A stretch of DNA of 64,000 nt from Parapedobacter soli. GTDB lineage: Bacteria > Bacteroidota > Bacteroidia > Sphingobacteriales > Sphingobacteriaceae. The notes below the pieces were generated by a model that was not told where the DNA came from, ran no database searches, and worked only from the letters and a program-made list of their open reading frames with translations. Each line of letters starts with the position of its first letter. Within the stretch, counting starts at the first letter, position 1. Below, piece after piece: positions 37,607 through 45,841 of this stretch. The DNA lies in the NCBI RefSeq assembly GCF_025460835.1, contig NZ_JAMXAY010000007.1, forward strand, positions 1 through 64,000, read 5' to 3'. Both the position numbers and the translations under genes were made by a program.

Positions 37607-37614
37607 CAAAAGTA
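37607..37614 (-). promoter_or_regulatory. -7 promoter element of the rhlE-type helicase
   Basis: TACTTTTG on the minus strand, a perfect TAnnTTTG match 31 bp before the ATG. No clear -33 TTTG at 19-20 bp. Confidence 0.45.
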
Positions 37615-37691
37615 CACATTTATTGCGTATTACCCATAGCCAATTCGCAGCATTGCAGGAACATAGGCATTTAAACAGCGGTTTATTCAGA

Positions 37692-38173
37692 TTTGTGCAC
37701 ATGTAGTTCCAATTTACATGTGGGTCACTTGCTTTTCATGAGCGGAATCCCTGTCAGGCCCCATGCTATTCACTTTTGCAAACGTACACATCCATTTTGC
37801 ACGATCGCAATTCGGCTTTACATGTGGGTCATTTGCTATTGTACGAATGAAATTCCAGGTAGACTCCGTGCTATTCACTTTTGCAAGCATGCACATCCCT
37901 TTTACACGATGGCAGGTTACTTCTGCAAGAGTGAAATCCCGGTTAGACCCCATGCTATTCACTTTTGCAAGCATGCACATCACTTCTATACGACGGCCAT
38001 TTGCCTTTACATGGATGCCATTCCAATGCGCACCCGTGCTATTTACTTTTGCAAGCGTGCAGATCACTTCTACACGACGGCCATTTGCCTTTGCACGGAT
38101 GAAATTCCGATTAGCACGCGTGCAAATTGCTTTTTCCCTATTGCAATTTACTTTTGCACGCGTGCAGACGTTT
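37692..38173. repeat. Tandem array of 23 degenerate 21-bp units
   Basis: From 37754 to 38173 twenty 21-bp units run with no gap or slip. Three more lie upstream (37692, 37713, and a 20-bp unit at 37734). Units begin TTTGCA or TTTACA and carry TG near position 11 and ATT near 16-18. The units at 38111 and 38153 contain the dyad GCACGCGTGC, and GCAAGCGTGC/GCAAGCATGC variants recur. A higher order of four units (84 bp) is seen: 37880 and 37964 differ at one base, as do 37985 and 38069. Twenty-one bp is seven codons and two helical turns. Long frames stay open on both strands, including a minus-strand frame (37714-38313) with heptads such as AKVNSMG, but no family match is apparent. Described here as a repeat of unknown function. 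Confidence 0.9.
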
Positions 38174-38221
38174 TTAAAAAACGTGAAAATCAATGTTTGT
38201 GATACGATGAAGCCATATTCC

Positions 38222-38282
38222 CAAATAAAAGTGAGCCAAAAAGATTTTCGGGATACCCCGAAATATGGCACACTTTTATTTG
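38222..38282. repeat. Long imperfect hairpin beside the 21-bp array
   Basis: Outer arms pair 38222-38233 with 38271-38282 (12 bp, CAAATAAAAGTG and its complement). After one A-A mismatch GCCA (38235-38238) pairs TGGC (38266-38269), and the tip TTTCGGG-ATAC-CCCGAAA (38246-38263) is perfect. A short T-run follows at 38284-38289. It could be a mobile-element relic, an RNA structure or a terminator of plus-strand transcription from the array. Confidence 0.6.
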
Positions 38283-38358
38283 CTTTTTTGATTTCCTGCA
38301 TTTCGCCAAACATTATCCATTAATGATTGTTCCATCTCCAATAAATCACCATAGGTAG

Positions 38359-38386
38359 TGTGATCACAATTATTTCATTATCTTTG
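38359..38386 (+). promoter_or_regulatory. Promoter region of the AI-2E permease
   Basis: TATCTTTG at 38379-38386 matches the -7 consensus TAnnTTTG, 35 bp before the ATG. The perfect 10-bp palindrome TGTGATCACA lies at 38359-38368, roughly where the -33 would be, and might bind a CRP-type activator. No TTTG -33 is present. Confidence 0.4.
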
Positions 38387-38421
38387 AATGAGTACACAAT
38401 GCAGGATTTTAGCTAAATTAT

Positions 38422-39597
38422 ATGCAAGAAAACCCTACCAAGAGGCCTTATTCGGTGGAATTAGCAGCCAGTTTGATTTCGTTGGCACTCATCATCGCCT
38501 TGATGTATGTACTGCAAAGTGTGTTGCTACCGCTCATGTTTTCCATCCTCATTGCCATGTCGCTATACCCGGTGGCCATCGCCCTTGAGCGGCTACGGCT
38601 CGGCAAAGCATTCTCCGCATTGCTGGCGGTTATATTGGCTATTGCGGTACTTTCGGGATTAGTCTGGTTTATCGTCCATCAGGTAATTGTCATTGGCCGG
38701 GATGGAACCGACATCCAACACAAGTTCCTAACGATATTCGACACCATACAGCGGTGGCTACAGGAGCGTTTCGGGATAGAACCTACGGAAGTCGTTGAGC
38801 GGCTGAGAGGGCAGGCTAATCAAATCCTTTCCAACGCGGCTTCATACATTACTGCTGCTTTTGGCTCTATCGGCAATGTTTTGGCGGGTGTTATATTGGT
38901 ACCGTTGTTTTCGTTTTTCCTATTGTACTACCGGGTCTTCTTTCGGGAGTTTTTCTTCCGTGCTTTTAAATCCGTTCCCCAAGAGATTGTTCATAATACG
39001 CTCAATAAAATATACCACGTAGTGCAGAGTTACCTCCTCGGACTCGTAACGGTAATGGGCATCGTAGCGGTCCTCAACACCGTGGGACTGTGGATAATGG
39101 GTATCCAGTATGCGTGGTTTTTTGGCACACTCGCTTCACTACTGATGTTACTGCCGTATATCGGGATTGCCATAGGCTCCATACTTCCCGCGATTTTTGC
39201 GCTGGCTACTAAAGATAGTGCTTGGTATGCTGTGGGGGTTATTGCTTGGTTCCAAGTGGTGCAATTTCTGGAGGGCAACCTCATCACGCCCAACATCGTT
39301 GGTGGCAAGGTAAGCATCAATCCGCTGATGTCCATCATTTCCATCCTCCTTGGAGGTATGCTTTTCGGCCTCGCCGGCTTGATCTTGGCCCTGCCGCTTA
39401 CCGCCACCGTAAAGGTCATCTTCGATGCGGTACCATCAATGAACGCGTTCGGTTTCCTTATTGGCGAGCCCGAAAAATATCACCTCAAACGATATTCCAC
39501 CAAAATCCTGCTTAAACGGTGGAAACTTCGGGATCTGCTGGAAACGCGGGATAAGAAAAAGGGTGAAGCAAAAAAAGAACCGCCAGAAGACGACTGA
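38422..39597 (+). CDS. AI-2E family (PerM-type) membrane transporter
   Basis: 391 residues. Seven to eight hydrophobic segments in the PerM pattern: two N-terminal helices (LAASLISLALIIALMYVL, LLPLMFSILIAMSLYPVAI), a long amphipathic loop (about 90-150), then a C-terminal bundle with LLPYIGIAIGSILPAIF, EGNLITPNIVGGKVSINP and the closing LAGLILALPLTATVKVIFD. The tail is charged and cytosolic (RDKKKGEAKKEPPEDD). Members are proposed AI-2 exporters or Na+/H+ antiporters, so the substrate is open. Confidence 0.9.
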   Translation: MQENPTKRPYSVELAASLISLALIIALMYVLQSVLLPLMFSILIAMSLYPVAIALERLRLGKAFSALLAVILAIAVLSGLVWFIVHQVIVIGRDGTDIQHKFLTIFDTIQRWLQERFGIEPTEVVERLRGQANQILSNAASYITAAFGSIGNVLAGVILVPLFSFFLLYYRVFFREFFFRAFKSVPQEIVHNTLNKIYHVVQSYLLGLVTVMGIVAVLNTVGLWIMGIQYAWFFGTLASLLMLLPYIGIAIGSILPAIFALATKDSAWYAVGVIAWFQVVQFLEGNLITPNIVGGKVSINPLMSIISILLGGMLFGLAGLILALPLTATVKVIFDAVPSMNAFGFLIGEPEKYHLKRYSTKILLKRWKLRDLLETRDKKKGEAKKEPPEDD

Positions 39598-39676
39598 TAT
39601 CGCCATTCGGGCATTAGTGATTTGAAATACGACATAATTTACGCATTTCTGTATAAAATCAAAATAAGGATTAACC

Positions 39677-39886
39677 ATGGCAACGATTGATTCTGCATTA
39701 AGCGAATTTATGAAGTTGGATTTCAATACCCGAGAGATGCTGCTTGATATCATACAGAAACGGCAAGCAGAGGCTAGGCGTAAGGCGATCGCCCGCAACG
39801 CGAAGGCTGGCCAACGTGATTATCTCGCAGGCAACCTGAAAAGCGAATCGGCCTCAACATTGATTCAGCGCCTAGAACAATCGTAA
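39677..39886 (+). CDS. Small antitoxin-like protein
   Basis: 69 residues, helical and charged (MATIDSALSEFMKLDFNTREMLLDIIQKRQAEARRKAI). It resembles short antitoxins that precede RelE/YafQ-type toxins. A broken toxin frame begins 5 bp downstream, which supports the reading. The middle RRKAIARNAKAGQRDYLAG may be the DNA-binding part. It seems to have outlived its partner. Confidence 0.6.
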   Translation: MATIDSALSEFMKLDFNTREMLLDIIQKRQAEARRKAIARNAKAGQRDYLAGNLKSESASTLIQRLEQS

Positions 39887-39891
39887 TTCCA

Positions 39892-40088
39892 ATGGCAACC
39901 GAAAGGAAGCTGGTGGCTACCAAAGCCTTTGAAAAAGCATACAAGAAAGTGGAAGTCTTGCGGCCTATCTAGCATGCTCCTGTGGTTATGACTGTCGCAT
40001 CGTATTTTCAACTGAGGAAGACATTGATGACCCCAAGGCAACGGTCGTACTACTTCAAGACATCGGAACACACGACGACGTATATTGA
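39892..40088 (+). pseudogene. Broken RelE/YafQ-like toxin gene
   Basis: The frame from the ATG at 39892 encodes MATERKLVATKAFEKAYKK and stops after 26 codons. In a shifted frame the sequence continues as SGSLAAYLACSCGYDCRIVF ... TVVLLQDIGTHDDVY with a stop at 40086-40088. The tail matches the C-terminus of RelE-type mRNA interferases (CxCxYDxRIVF and IGTHDxVY pattern). The joined length of about 65 codons is some 25 short of a normal toxin, so an out-of-frame internal deletion is likely. Confidence 0.7.
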
Positions 40089-40154
40089 CCAACAATCTCC
40101 AGAACAATGACCCACCTCCATTGTTAGGATGTTAACATTAACATAGGAGGCATC

Positions 40155-40337
40155 ATGAAGAAAAAAAAGATCAGTGAACTACCCGACCAGCGCCACAATA
40201 ACGAAATGGGCACCCCAACTTCTGATAAAGCATTCAAAGACACGCGTACCATGAAACGTCACCAAGGGCTTCCCAATGCCGGCGGTGTACGCACCGGGAA
40301 GACCAAAATAGATAACGGACAAAGCAACGACAGTTAA
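40155..40337 (+). CDS. Small basic hydrophilic protein, unknown
   Basis: 60 residues, rich in Lys, Asn and Asp with no signal, membrane segment or known motif (MKKKKISELPDQRHNNEMG ... GGVRTGKTKIDNGQSNDS). It has an unusually strong Shine-Dalgarno, AGGAGG at 40145-40150, four bases before the ATG, which argues that it is translated. Its stop overlaps the stop of the convergent RND permease gene. Probably disordered. Function unknown. Confidence 0.5.
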   Translation: MKKKKISELPDQRHNNEMGTPTSDKAFKDTRTMKRHQGLPNAGGVRTGKTKIDNGQSNDS

Positions 40338-43300
40338 TCCCTGGTAATAGCCGGTGGCATCAGTTTATACACCACCGGGGTAACCACGCGCGATAGCAAC
40401 GTGGAGCTGATGAGTCCGCCGATCATCACGATGGCCAAGGGCGAAATCAACGGGTTGCTCGACCAGGCAATGGGCAGCAGTCCGCCGATAGCCGTGAGCG
40501 ATGTAAGGATGATGGGCAGGAACCGCATTTCGCCAGCTTTTTCGATGGCATCGTTGAGCGGCATCCCTTCCTTACGCAGCTGATTCGTGAAATCGACCAA
40601 CAAGATCGTGTTTTTCACCTCGATGCCCGCTAATGCCACCAAGCCAACCGTAGCCACGAAAGACAGGGTGTTGCCGGTAACCAAAAGTGCCAATACGGCC
40701 CCCACGATACCCAATGGGATTACGGACAGGACAATCAATGTGCTTTTGAGTGTCTTGAATTCCAGCACGAGCACAGCAACAAACATGAACGCCGTGATAA
40801 GGATTACCGTACCGAACCCGCCGAACGATTGCTCGCGGCTTTCCACCTCTCCACCCATTTCATAGCGGTACCCTACCGGCAGCACCTCCCGGTCCATCTG
40901 GCTGATCACATCCCGAATCACCCTGTCATTGGCGTAGCCCGCAGCTACGAAGCTATTTACCGAAACCGTACGTTGCCGATTGATATGGTATATCGCCGGC
41001 GGCGAAGGCACCAGCTCCAACGTAGCCAGCTGGCTGAATGGGATCCCTTTCCCCTGTACATTGTCTACATAGATATGGTCAAATACCGATAGGTCGGGAT
41101 AAGCATTCCGGGGCACACTAAGGCGCACGAGGTAATCGTCGTCGTCCGACTGAGGGTCGGTATAGCTCGTCACGTCCAACCCTGCCAAGACCATGCGCAC
41201 TGTCCGGTCGATATTTGAACTTGGCACCCCCAATGCCAGTGCCTTGTCCCGGTGCACGTTCACCTGGATATCTGTTTTGTCGTTACTTACCGGATTGTTT
41301 ACGTACAGCGCACCCGGGGTTTGCTCCAGCAGGGTTTCCACACGGCCGGCCAGTTGCTTCAGGGTATCGAGGTTGTCACCGAAGAGCCGCACCTCCACCG
41401 GTGAAATCACCGGAACCCCCTGTTCAAAATTTTTCACCTGTACCTTGGCACCCAGATAGGGTGTCCAGCGCTGGCGGAGCCTTTCAATGAGTGCTTCCTT
41501 CTCTTTCGACGACGTTTCGGGCTGCAACTGTACGAATATTTCAGCGAAATCAGCCCGTTCGTTGGCCTGCTCCACATTATAGTAAACCCGCGGGTTACCC
41601 TTCCCTACATTGGAGGCAAAATACTGCACTTCAGGCAGTTCGGCCAGTTCGGCTTCGATATGCCGGGTAATGTTATCCGTGGCGAAAATATTCGACTGCA
41701 AGGGTGCTTCAATGCGGATAAGAAACTGTGGCTTTTCAGAAGCGGGGAACAGGCTGAACCCGACGACCGGAATCAACGCCAACGCACCTCCAAAAATCAC
41801 CACGGCAATCACTACCGTTTGCCAGGGCCGCTTCAATGCCCTGTCTAGCAGCACCGCATACGTGCTATGGATGGCCCGCTGGAGCCATCGCAATACCGCG
41901 TTACCTTCGGGATGCTCGTGCGGTTTCAGCAACCGGCTAGCCAGCAGCGGCACTACCAACAGTGCCACCAGCATGGAAGCGATAACCGAGCCGATGACAG
42001 CCATGGGCAAGCTACGGATGAAGTCACCTGCCATCTCGGGCATAAACATAAGCGGCATAAATGCGATGACTAACGTTGCGGTACAGCCCACAACGGCAAG
42101 CGCAATCTGATTGGTCCCCTTGATGGCGGCCTCGATAGACGACACCCCTTCCCGCATCCACCGCTCAACGTTCTCCACCACCACGATACTGTCGTCTACC
42201 ACCAACCCCAGCGCTACCACGAAGCCGACGATGCTCAGCTGGTTCAATGAGTAGCCGAACATATTGAGCACAATAATACCCATCGCCAGCGATAGCGGTA
42301 CGGCAATCATCACCACCAGCGATGCCCGCGTACCCAAAGGCAATAGCGTAATCAGCACCAGCGTAACCGCGATAAGGAAATCAACCCCCAGGCCACCAAG
42401 CCGCTTGTTGACATTCTCGCCTTGGTCGAAGTGCAGCACCATGTCGACATTTTCCGGCAGCCGTTGCTCGAACTGATCGAGCACCCTGAGGTAGTCTTCT
42501 TGTGTTTTACTGATGTTTTCACCGGCCTTCTGCGCTGCGTTGACAAATACGGCACGGTAGCCATTGAGGCGGGTGATATGTGTCTCGGGTGCGAAATCAG
42601 CGTAGACGTCGGCAATGTTTTCCAGCAGGATGTTCTTACCTTCCGCGCTGGAAACAATGGTGCGCTTAATATGGTCAATGCTTTGATAGTTGCCGCTGGT
42701 CTTGATGCTGAATACTTTCCCTCCGGCCAATACGCTACCTCCCGGGATATTGGCGCCTTCGCTTTGGATAGCCTGCATCACCTGGTTCAGCGGTATGCCC
42801 AATTGGGCCAACTTAGCGGGTTCGACATCCACACGGATTAACTGGTCGCTGAGCCCGCTGACGGTCACATCCTTGAGCGCCCTCACATTTTCCAGCTCCT
42901 CTTTCAGGTCGTCTGAAATTCCTTTCATTTGCTTACGTGAAGCATTTTCAGATATCAGCGCCACCTGCAGCACATTTACACCCGTGGGGTCTATCTTCTG
43001 AACATCGATACTGTATAGCTGTTCCGGCAGTTGCGACCTGAGGGCACTCACCTCCCGAATCAGCTCCTGGTACTTATTGTCATAGTCGACGCCATGTTCG
43101 TACTCAACAAACAGCACGGCCAAACCATTGACCACAGTGGTTCTGATGCGTTTAATGTTGTCGAGGTCATAAAGGCGGCTCTCGAGAGGCTTGACCACCA
43201 ATTGTTCCATATCCTTGGGGTTGGTGCCGGGATAAATGACCACCACCGGGAAGTTGGGCGGCTGCATCTCGGGATCTTCCGCCCTGGGCATTGTAAAAAT

Positions 43301-43384
43301 GCTACTGATACCGATGGCGATAACCATCAGGACGACGATGAATGTGAACTGGTAGTTTTTTATCGGATATTTGATGAGATTCAT
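40334..43384 (-). CDS. RND-type efflux pump inner membrane permease
   Basis: 1016 residues, full length for AcrB/MexB/CusA-class proteins. N-terminal helix then porter domain, second helix set with LLPLGTRASLVVMIAVPLSLAMG, and the proton-relay Asp pair in VVDDSIVVVENVERW. The second half repeats the design (ITAFMFVAVLVLEFKTLK, VGLVALAGIEVKNTILLVDF). The charged pattern is that of drug/hydrophobe exporters (HAE1/HAE2-like) rather than the heavy-metal branch, but substrate is unproven. It follows the adaptor gene by 6 bp. The C-terminus overlaps the small basic gene on the other strand. Confidence 0.95.
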   Translation of the reverse strand: MNLIKYPIKNYQFTFIVVLMVIAIGISSIFTMPRAEDPEMQPPNFPVVVIYPGTNPKDMEQLVVKPLESRLYDLDNIKRIRTTVVNGLAVLFVEYEHGVDYDNKYQELIREVSALRSQLPEQLYSIDVQKIDPTGVNVLQVALISENASRKQMKGISDDLKEELENVRALKDVTVSGLSDQLIRVDVEPAKLAQLGIPLNQVMQAIQSEGANIPGGSVLAGGKVFSIKTSGNYQSIDHIKRTIVSSAEGKNILLENIADVYADFAPETHITRLNGYRAVFVNAAQKAGENISKTQEDYLRVLDQFEQRLPENVDMVLHFDQGENVNKRLGGLGVDFLIAVTLVLITLLPLGTRASLVVMIAVPLSLAMGIIVLNMFGYSLNQLSIVGFVVALGLVVDDSIVVVENVERWMREGVSSIEAAIKGTNQIALAVVGCTATLVIAFMPLMFMPEMAGDFIRSLPMAVIGSVIASMLVALLVVPLLASRLLKPHEHPEGNAVLRWLQRAIHSTYAVLLDRALKRPWQTVVIAVVIFGGALALIPVVGFSLFPASEKPQFLIRIEAPLQSNIFATDNITRHIEAELAELPEVQYFASNVGKGNPRVYYNVEQANERADFAEIFVQLQPETSSKEKEALIERLRQRWTPYLGAKVQVKNFEQGVPVISPVEVRLFGDNLDTLKQLAGRVETLLEQTPGALYVNNPVSNDKTDIQVNVHRDKALALGVPSSNIDRTVRMVLAGLDVTSYTDPQSDDDDYLVRLSVPRNAYPDLSVFDHIYVDNVQGKGIPFSQLATLELVPSPPAIYHINRQRTVSVNSFVAAGYANDRVIRDVISQMDREVLPVGYRYEMGGEVESREQSFGGFGTVILITAFMFVAVLVLEFKTLKSTLIVLSVIPLGIVGAVLALLVTGNTLSFVATVGLVALAGIEVKNTILLVDFTNQLRKEGMPLNDAIEKAGEMRFLPIILTSLTAIGGLLPIAWSSNPLISPLAIVMIGGLISSTLLSRVVTPVVYKLMPPAITRD

Positions 43385-43390
43385 GGCGCT

Positions 43391-44440
43391 TTATTTTATG
43401 CTGATTGCAGAACCGTCGCGCAGGTATGGGCCACCGGATACGATGAGCGATCCGCCGCCTTCAAGTCCGGCAGTTACCACGGCATGATCTTGCCGGAGGT
43501 CCGAAACTTCCACCGCTACGCGATGTACAGTCTTACCATCGGCCGTTACGAACACATAGGCCTTGCCGCCGTCGCCATCCATCAGGGCTCCGTAAGGAAT
43601 AAGCCAAACATCAGACGTTTGGTCCAGCTGGATGGCCGCCCGGCCAAAGAGGCCGGAAGCCAATGCTACCGGAGGTGTCCTCTTCAACTTAAGGTACACG
43701 TTAAACACACCCGATTGGGGATCTATCCCTTCCGACTTTCTAGCCACTTCGGCTTGGAGCGACCGCCCCGGCAGCGCATCGGTGGTAACCGTTGCTGCAT
43801 TGCCGATTTGGATGGCCGACCACTGCTGGTCGCTCACGCCGACCTTAAGCAGCCATCCTCCTTTGGCATGGCTCGCCACCGCCAGCACGGGCGTACCCGG
43901 CCCTACCACCTGCCCCGGGTTGGCCGGCCGCTGCAGCACATATCCATCGAATGGAGCACAGATTGCGGTATGTCCAAGATTGTAATCTGCGCGTTCAACA
44001 TCCCGCTTCGCCGCATCGAATGCGGTTTTCGCATTCTCCATCTGTTCGAGCGTCGCCACACTATCGGCATACAACTGCCGTGCACGGCGGTAATCGCGCT
44101 CGGCTTTCTCTAACCCCAGCCGGGCCTGCTCCACGGCGGTATTGATTTCGGTCGACTCCACAGCGGCCAGCAATTGGCCTTTACGGAAAGACTCCCCTTC
44201 CTTAACCCGTATCTGTTGGACGATACCGCCCCCCCGGAATGCCAATATGGTTTCATCGTCGGTAGTGAATGTGCCCGTTGCCATCACTGTGCCGGCGGTA
44301 TCTTTGGTAGCCAATGGCAGCACCTTAACGGGGATAACCGCATCACCGCTAGGTAATTCCGTGTCTTTGCTTTCCGTATTGCATGCCCCCGCCGCTACCA
44401 CTAAGGCGAAGCCGATCGAAAAAAAGCTGTATGTTTTCAT
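43391..44440 (-). CDS. RND efflux periplasmic adaptor (membrane fusion) lipoprotein
   Basis: 349 residues. Lipoprotein signal ALVVAAGAC puts the lipid Cys near residue 20. Barrel-sandwich/lipoyl half (GGGIVQQIRVKEGESFRKGQLLA), coiled-coil hairpin (about 95-165, QARLGLEKAERDYRRARQLY), second lipoyl half (ICAPFDGYVLQRPANPGQVV), then beta-barrel and membrane-proximal domains. It bridges the permease with the TolC channel. It sits between tolC (5 bp) and the permease (6 bp). Confidence 0.93.
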   Translation of the reverse strand: MKTYSFFSIGFALVVAAGACNTESKDTELPSGDAVIPVKVLPLATKDTAGTVMATGTFTTDDETILAFRGGGIVQQIRVKEGESFRKGQLLAAVESTEINTAVEQARLGLEKAERDYRRARQLYADSVATLEQMENAKTAFDAAKRDVERADYNLGHTAICAPFDGYVLQRPANPGQVVGPGTPVLAVASHAKGGWLLKVGVSDQQWSAIQIGNAATVTTDALPGRSLQAEVARKSEGIDPQSGVFNVYLKLKRTPPVALASGLFGRAAIQLDQTSDVWLIPYGALMDGDGGKAYVFVTADGKTVHRVAVEVSDLRQDHAVVTAGLEGGGSLIVSGGPYLRDGSAISIK

Positions 44441-44445
44441 AAACG

Positions 44446-45810
44446 TTAGTTAATGTTTGCAGTGAGTGGATAGCTAGCTTGTTCGCGCTCAACCTTTGCC
44501 GCAGCCGAAAGTACCTGGTACGTGCTGACAGATAGTGCTAAGCGCGCAGACGTATATTGGTTGCGCGCGTCTACCGTTTCGATATAACTATTCACGCCAG
44601 CCTGGTAGCCTTTCGTGATGAGTCGTTGGTAAGCTGCGGCGGCCACCAGCTGTCTTTTTGCTGCCCCGTAATGCTGCCAAGCCGACCGCAATCCACTATG
44701 GGCTATGGCCGAAGACAGCTGCAACTGCCGGCTGGCATCCGCCAGCTGCAACTGGGCATCGCGGAGGTCCAGCTGTGATTGCCGGACCTGGTACTTATTG
44801 CGGTTGCCGTTGAATATAGGAAACGTCAGTTGCAACCCCGCCATGTAATACCGGGTCTGGCCATTAAATCGGAACCCTTCAGACTGCGAACCCAGGTCGA
44901 GGAATGCGTTCAGGGTTGGCACTGCATACTGCTTGTCCATTTTCAAGGCCGTTTTCCTGATGTTTACAGCAGTGGTCAGCGCTTCAAGTTCTTCACGCTT
45001 TCCCACCGCAGGATTGCCACCGTTTAGCAGTCCGACTACTTCCAGCAGTGAGTTTTCGGGATTAAATGCCGTATCGATAGCTGCTTCCGCTTCCCGGTTC
45101 AGCAGGCTGTTGAAATAAAACTTTGCATTATCCGCCTGCTGCTCTGCGGCGGTGAGGGTGGCCTGCGCCGCGGCAACCTCGCCATCGGAGCGCAGCACGT
45201 AGGCCGGCAGGCCTTTGCCACTCTCTACCAGCCGTTCGTTCGTACGCTTGCCCTCCTCCGCCAGTTCCAGTGCCGACCGGTAAACCACCACCGACTGTAC
45301 CGCACTCAAATAACCGAAGTAGGCCACCTTGATTTCCTTCACCAGCTCGCGTTTATACGCCTCCACGTCCAATTCACTTAACTGCACCTGATACTCGCGG
45401 ATGCGCTTATTGTGGCCGATATCCGTATTGATCAGCGGCAGGGTCGTGCGGATGTGGGCATCGTAATAATTGCGGGGCAGGAAGTTGATGGTTTCATTTT
45501 CGATGGCGGGGAACTGACTCGACTCGGTCAGCTGGTTCAACGTAGCATAAACCGGATTGAGCAGGTCGCCTATCGGCAGCGGGATATTCCGCCCACCGTC
45601 GGCCGTCTGGTAGCCCGCTTCCAGGTTTACCGATGGTAAATATAGGCTCTTTGCCGACTTTAATGCCATAACGGCCTTTTCGAACGATACATGGCGTTGC
45701 TGTAGCAGCAAATTACTCTGCAATCCGCTATCGATGTAAGCCTGCAAGGATTCCTGGGCCAATGCGTTCAATGAAGCCGCTAGCAAGACTAAAATTGATA
45801 CTGTTCTCAT
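44446..45810 (-). CDS. TolC-type outer membrane efflux protein
   Basis: 454 residues from MRTVSILVLLAASLNALAQ, which gives a clean signal peptide. The frame extends nine codons further, across an operator-like palindrome, and is rejected as start. Two OEP repeats with long helices are seen (AYIDSGLQSNLLLQQRHVSFEKAVM and, in the second half, LDLRDAQLQLADASRQLQLS). It forms the outer membrane exit duct of the pump. First structural gene after tetR, 31 bp away. Confidence 0.92.
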   Translation of the reverse strand: MRTVSILVLLAASLNALAQESLQAYIDSGLQSNLLLQQRHVSFEKAVMALKSAKSLYLPSVNLEAGYQTADGGRNIPLPIGDLLNPVYATLNQLTESSQFPAIENETINFLPRNYYDAHIRTTLPLINTDIGHNKRIREYQVQLSELDVEAYKRELVKEIKVAYFGYLSAVQSVVVYRSALELAEEGKRTNERLVESGKGLPAYVLRSDGEVAAAQATLTAAEQQADNAKFYFNSLLNREAEAAIDTAFNPENSLLEVVGLLNGGNPAVGKREELEALTTAVNIRKTALKMDKQYAVPTLNAFLDLGSQSEGFRFNGQTRYYMAGLQLTFPIFNGNRNKYQVRQSQLDLRDAQLQLADASRQLQLSSAIAHSGLRSAWQHYGAAKRQLVAAAAYQRLITKGYQAGVNSYIETVDARNQYTSARLALSVSTYQVLSAAAKVEREQASYPLTANIN

Positions 45811-45812
45811 TA

Positions 45813-45825
45813 TTAACAGTGTTAA
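45813..45825. promoter_or_regulatory. Operator-like palindrome before tolC
   Basis: TTAACAGTGTTAA, six-base arms around a single central base, lies between the tetR stop and the tolC ATG, two bases from the latter. The same 13-bp site (complement orientation) occurs in the tetR promoter, so the TetR product probably binds both. Confidence 0.65.
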
Positions 45826-45841
45826 TCTAATACGCAAAAAA

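Noticed and set aside
37692-38173. CRISPR array
   Set aside because: The units abut directly with no spacers, are only 21 bp and diverge from each other, and no cas genes are nearby.
37714-38313. Protein gene(s) in the repeat region (minus-strand 199-residue frame, and plus-strand frames 37693-38202 and 37763-38323)
   Set aside because: Several overlapping frames on both strands are open only because the 21-bp repeat lacks stops. The minus frame begins inside the hairpin without a promoter or ribosome site. Kept as a hypothesis in the findings.
43031-44113. A 360-residue plus-strand frame
   Set aside because: It spans the opposite strand of the permease and adaptor genes and shows no family features.
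45811-45837. Earlier TolC start (MRIRLTLLI)
   Set aside because: It would place the operator palindrome inside the coding sequence; the inner start gives a proper signal peptide.
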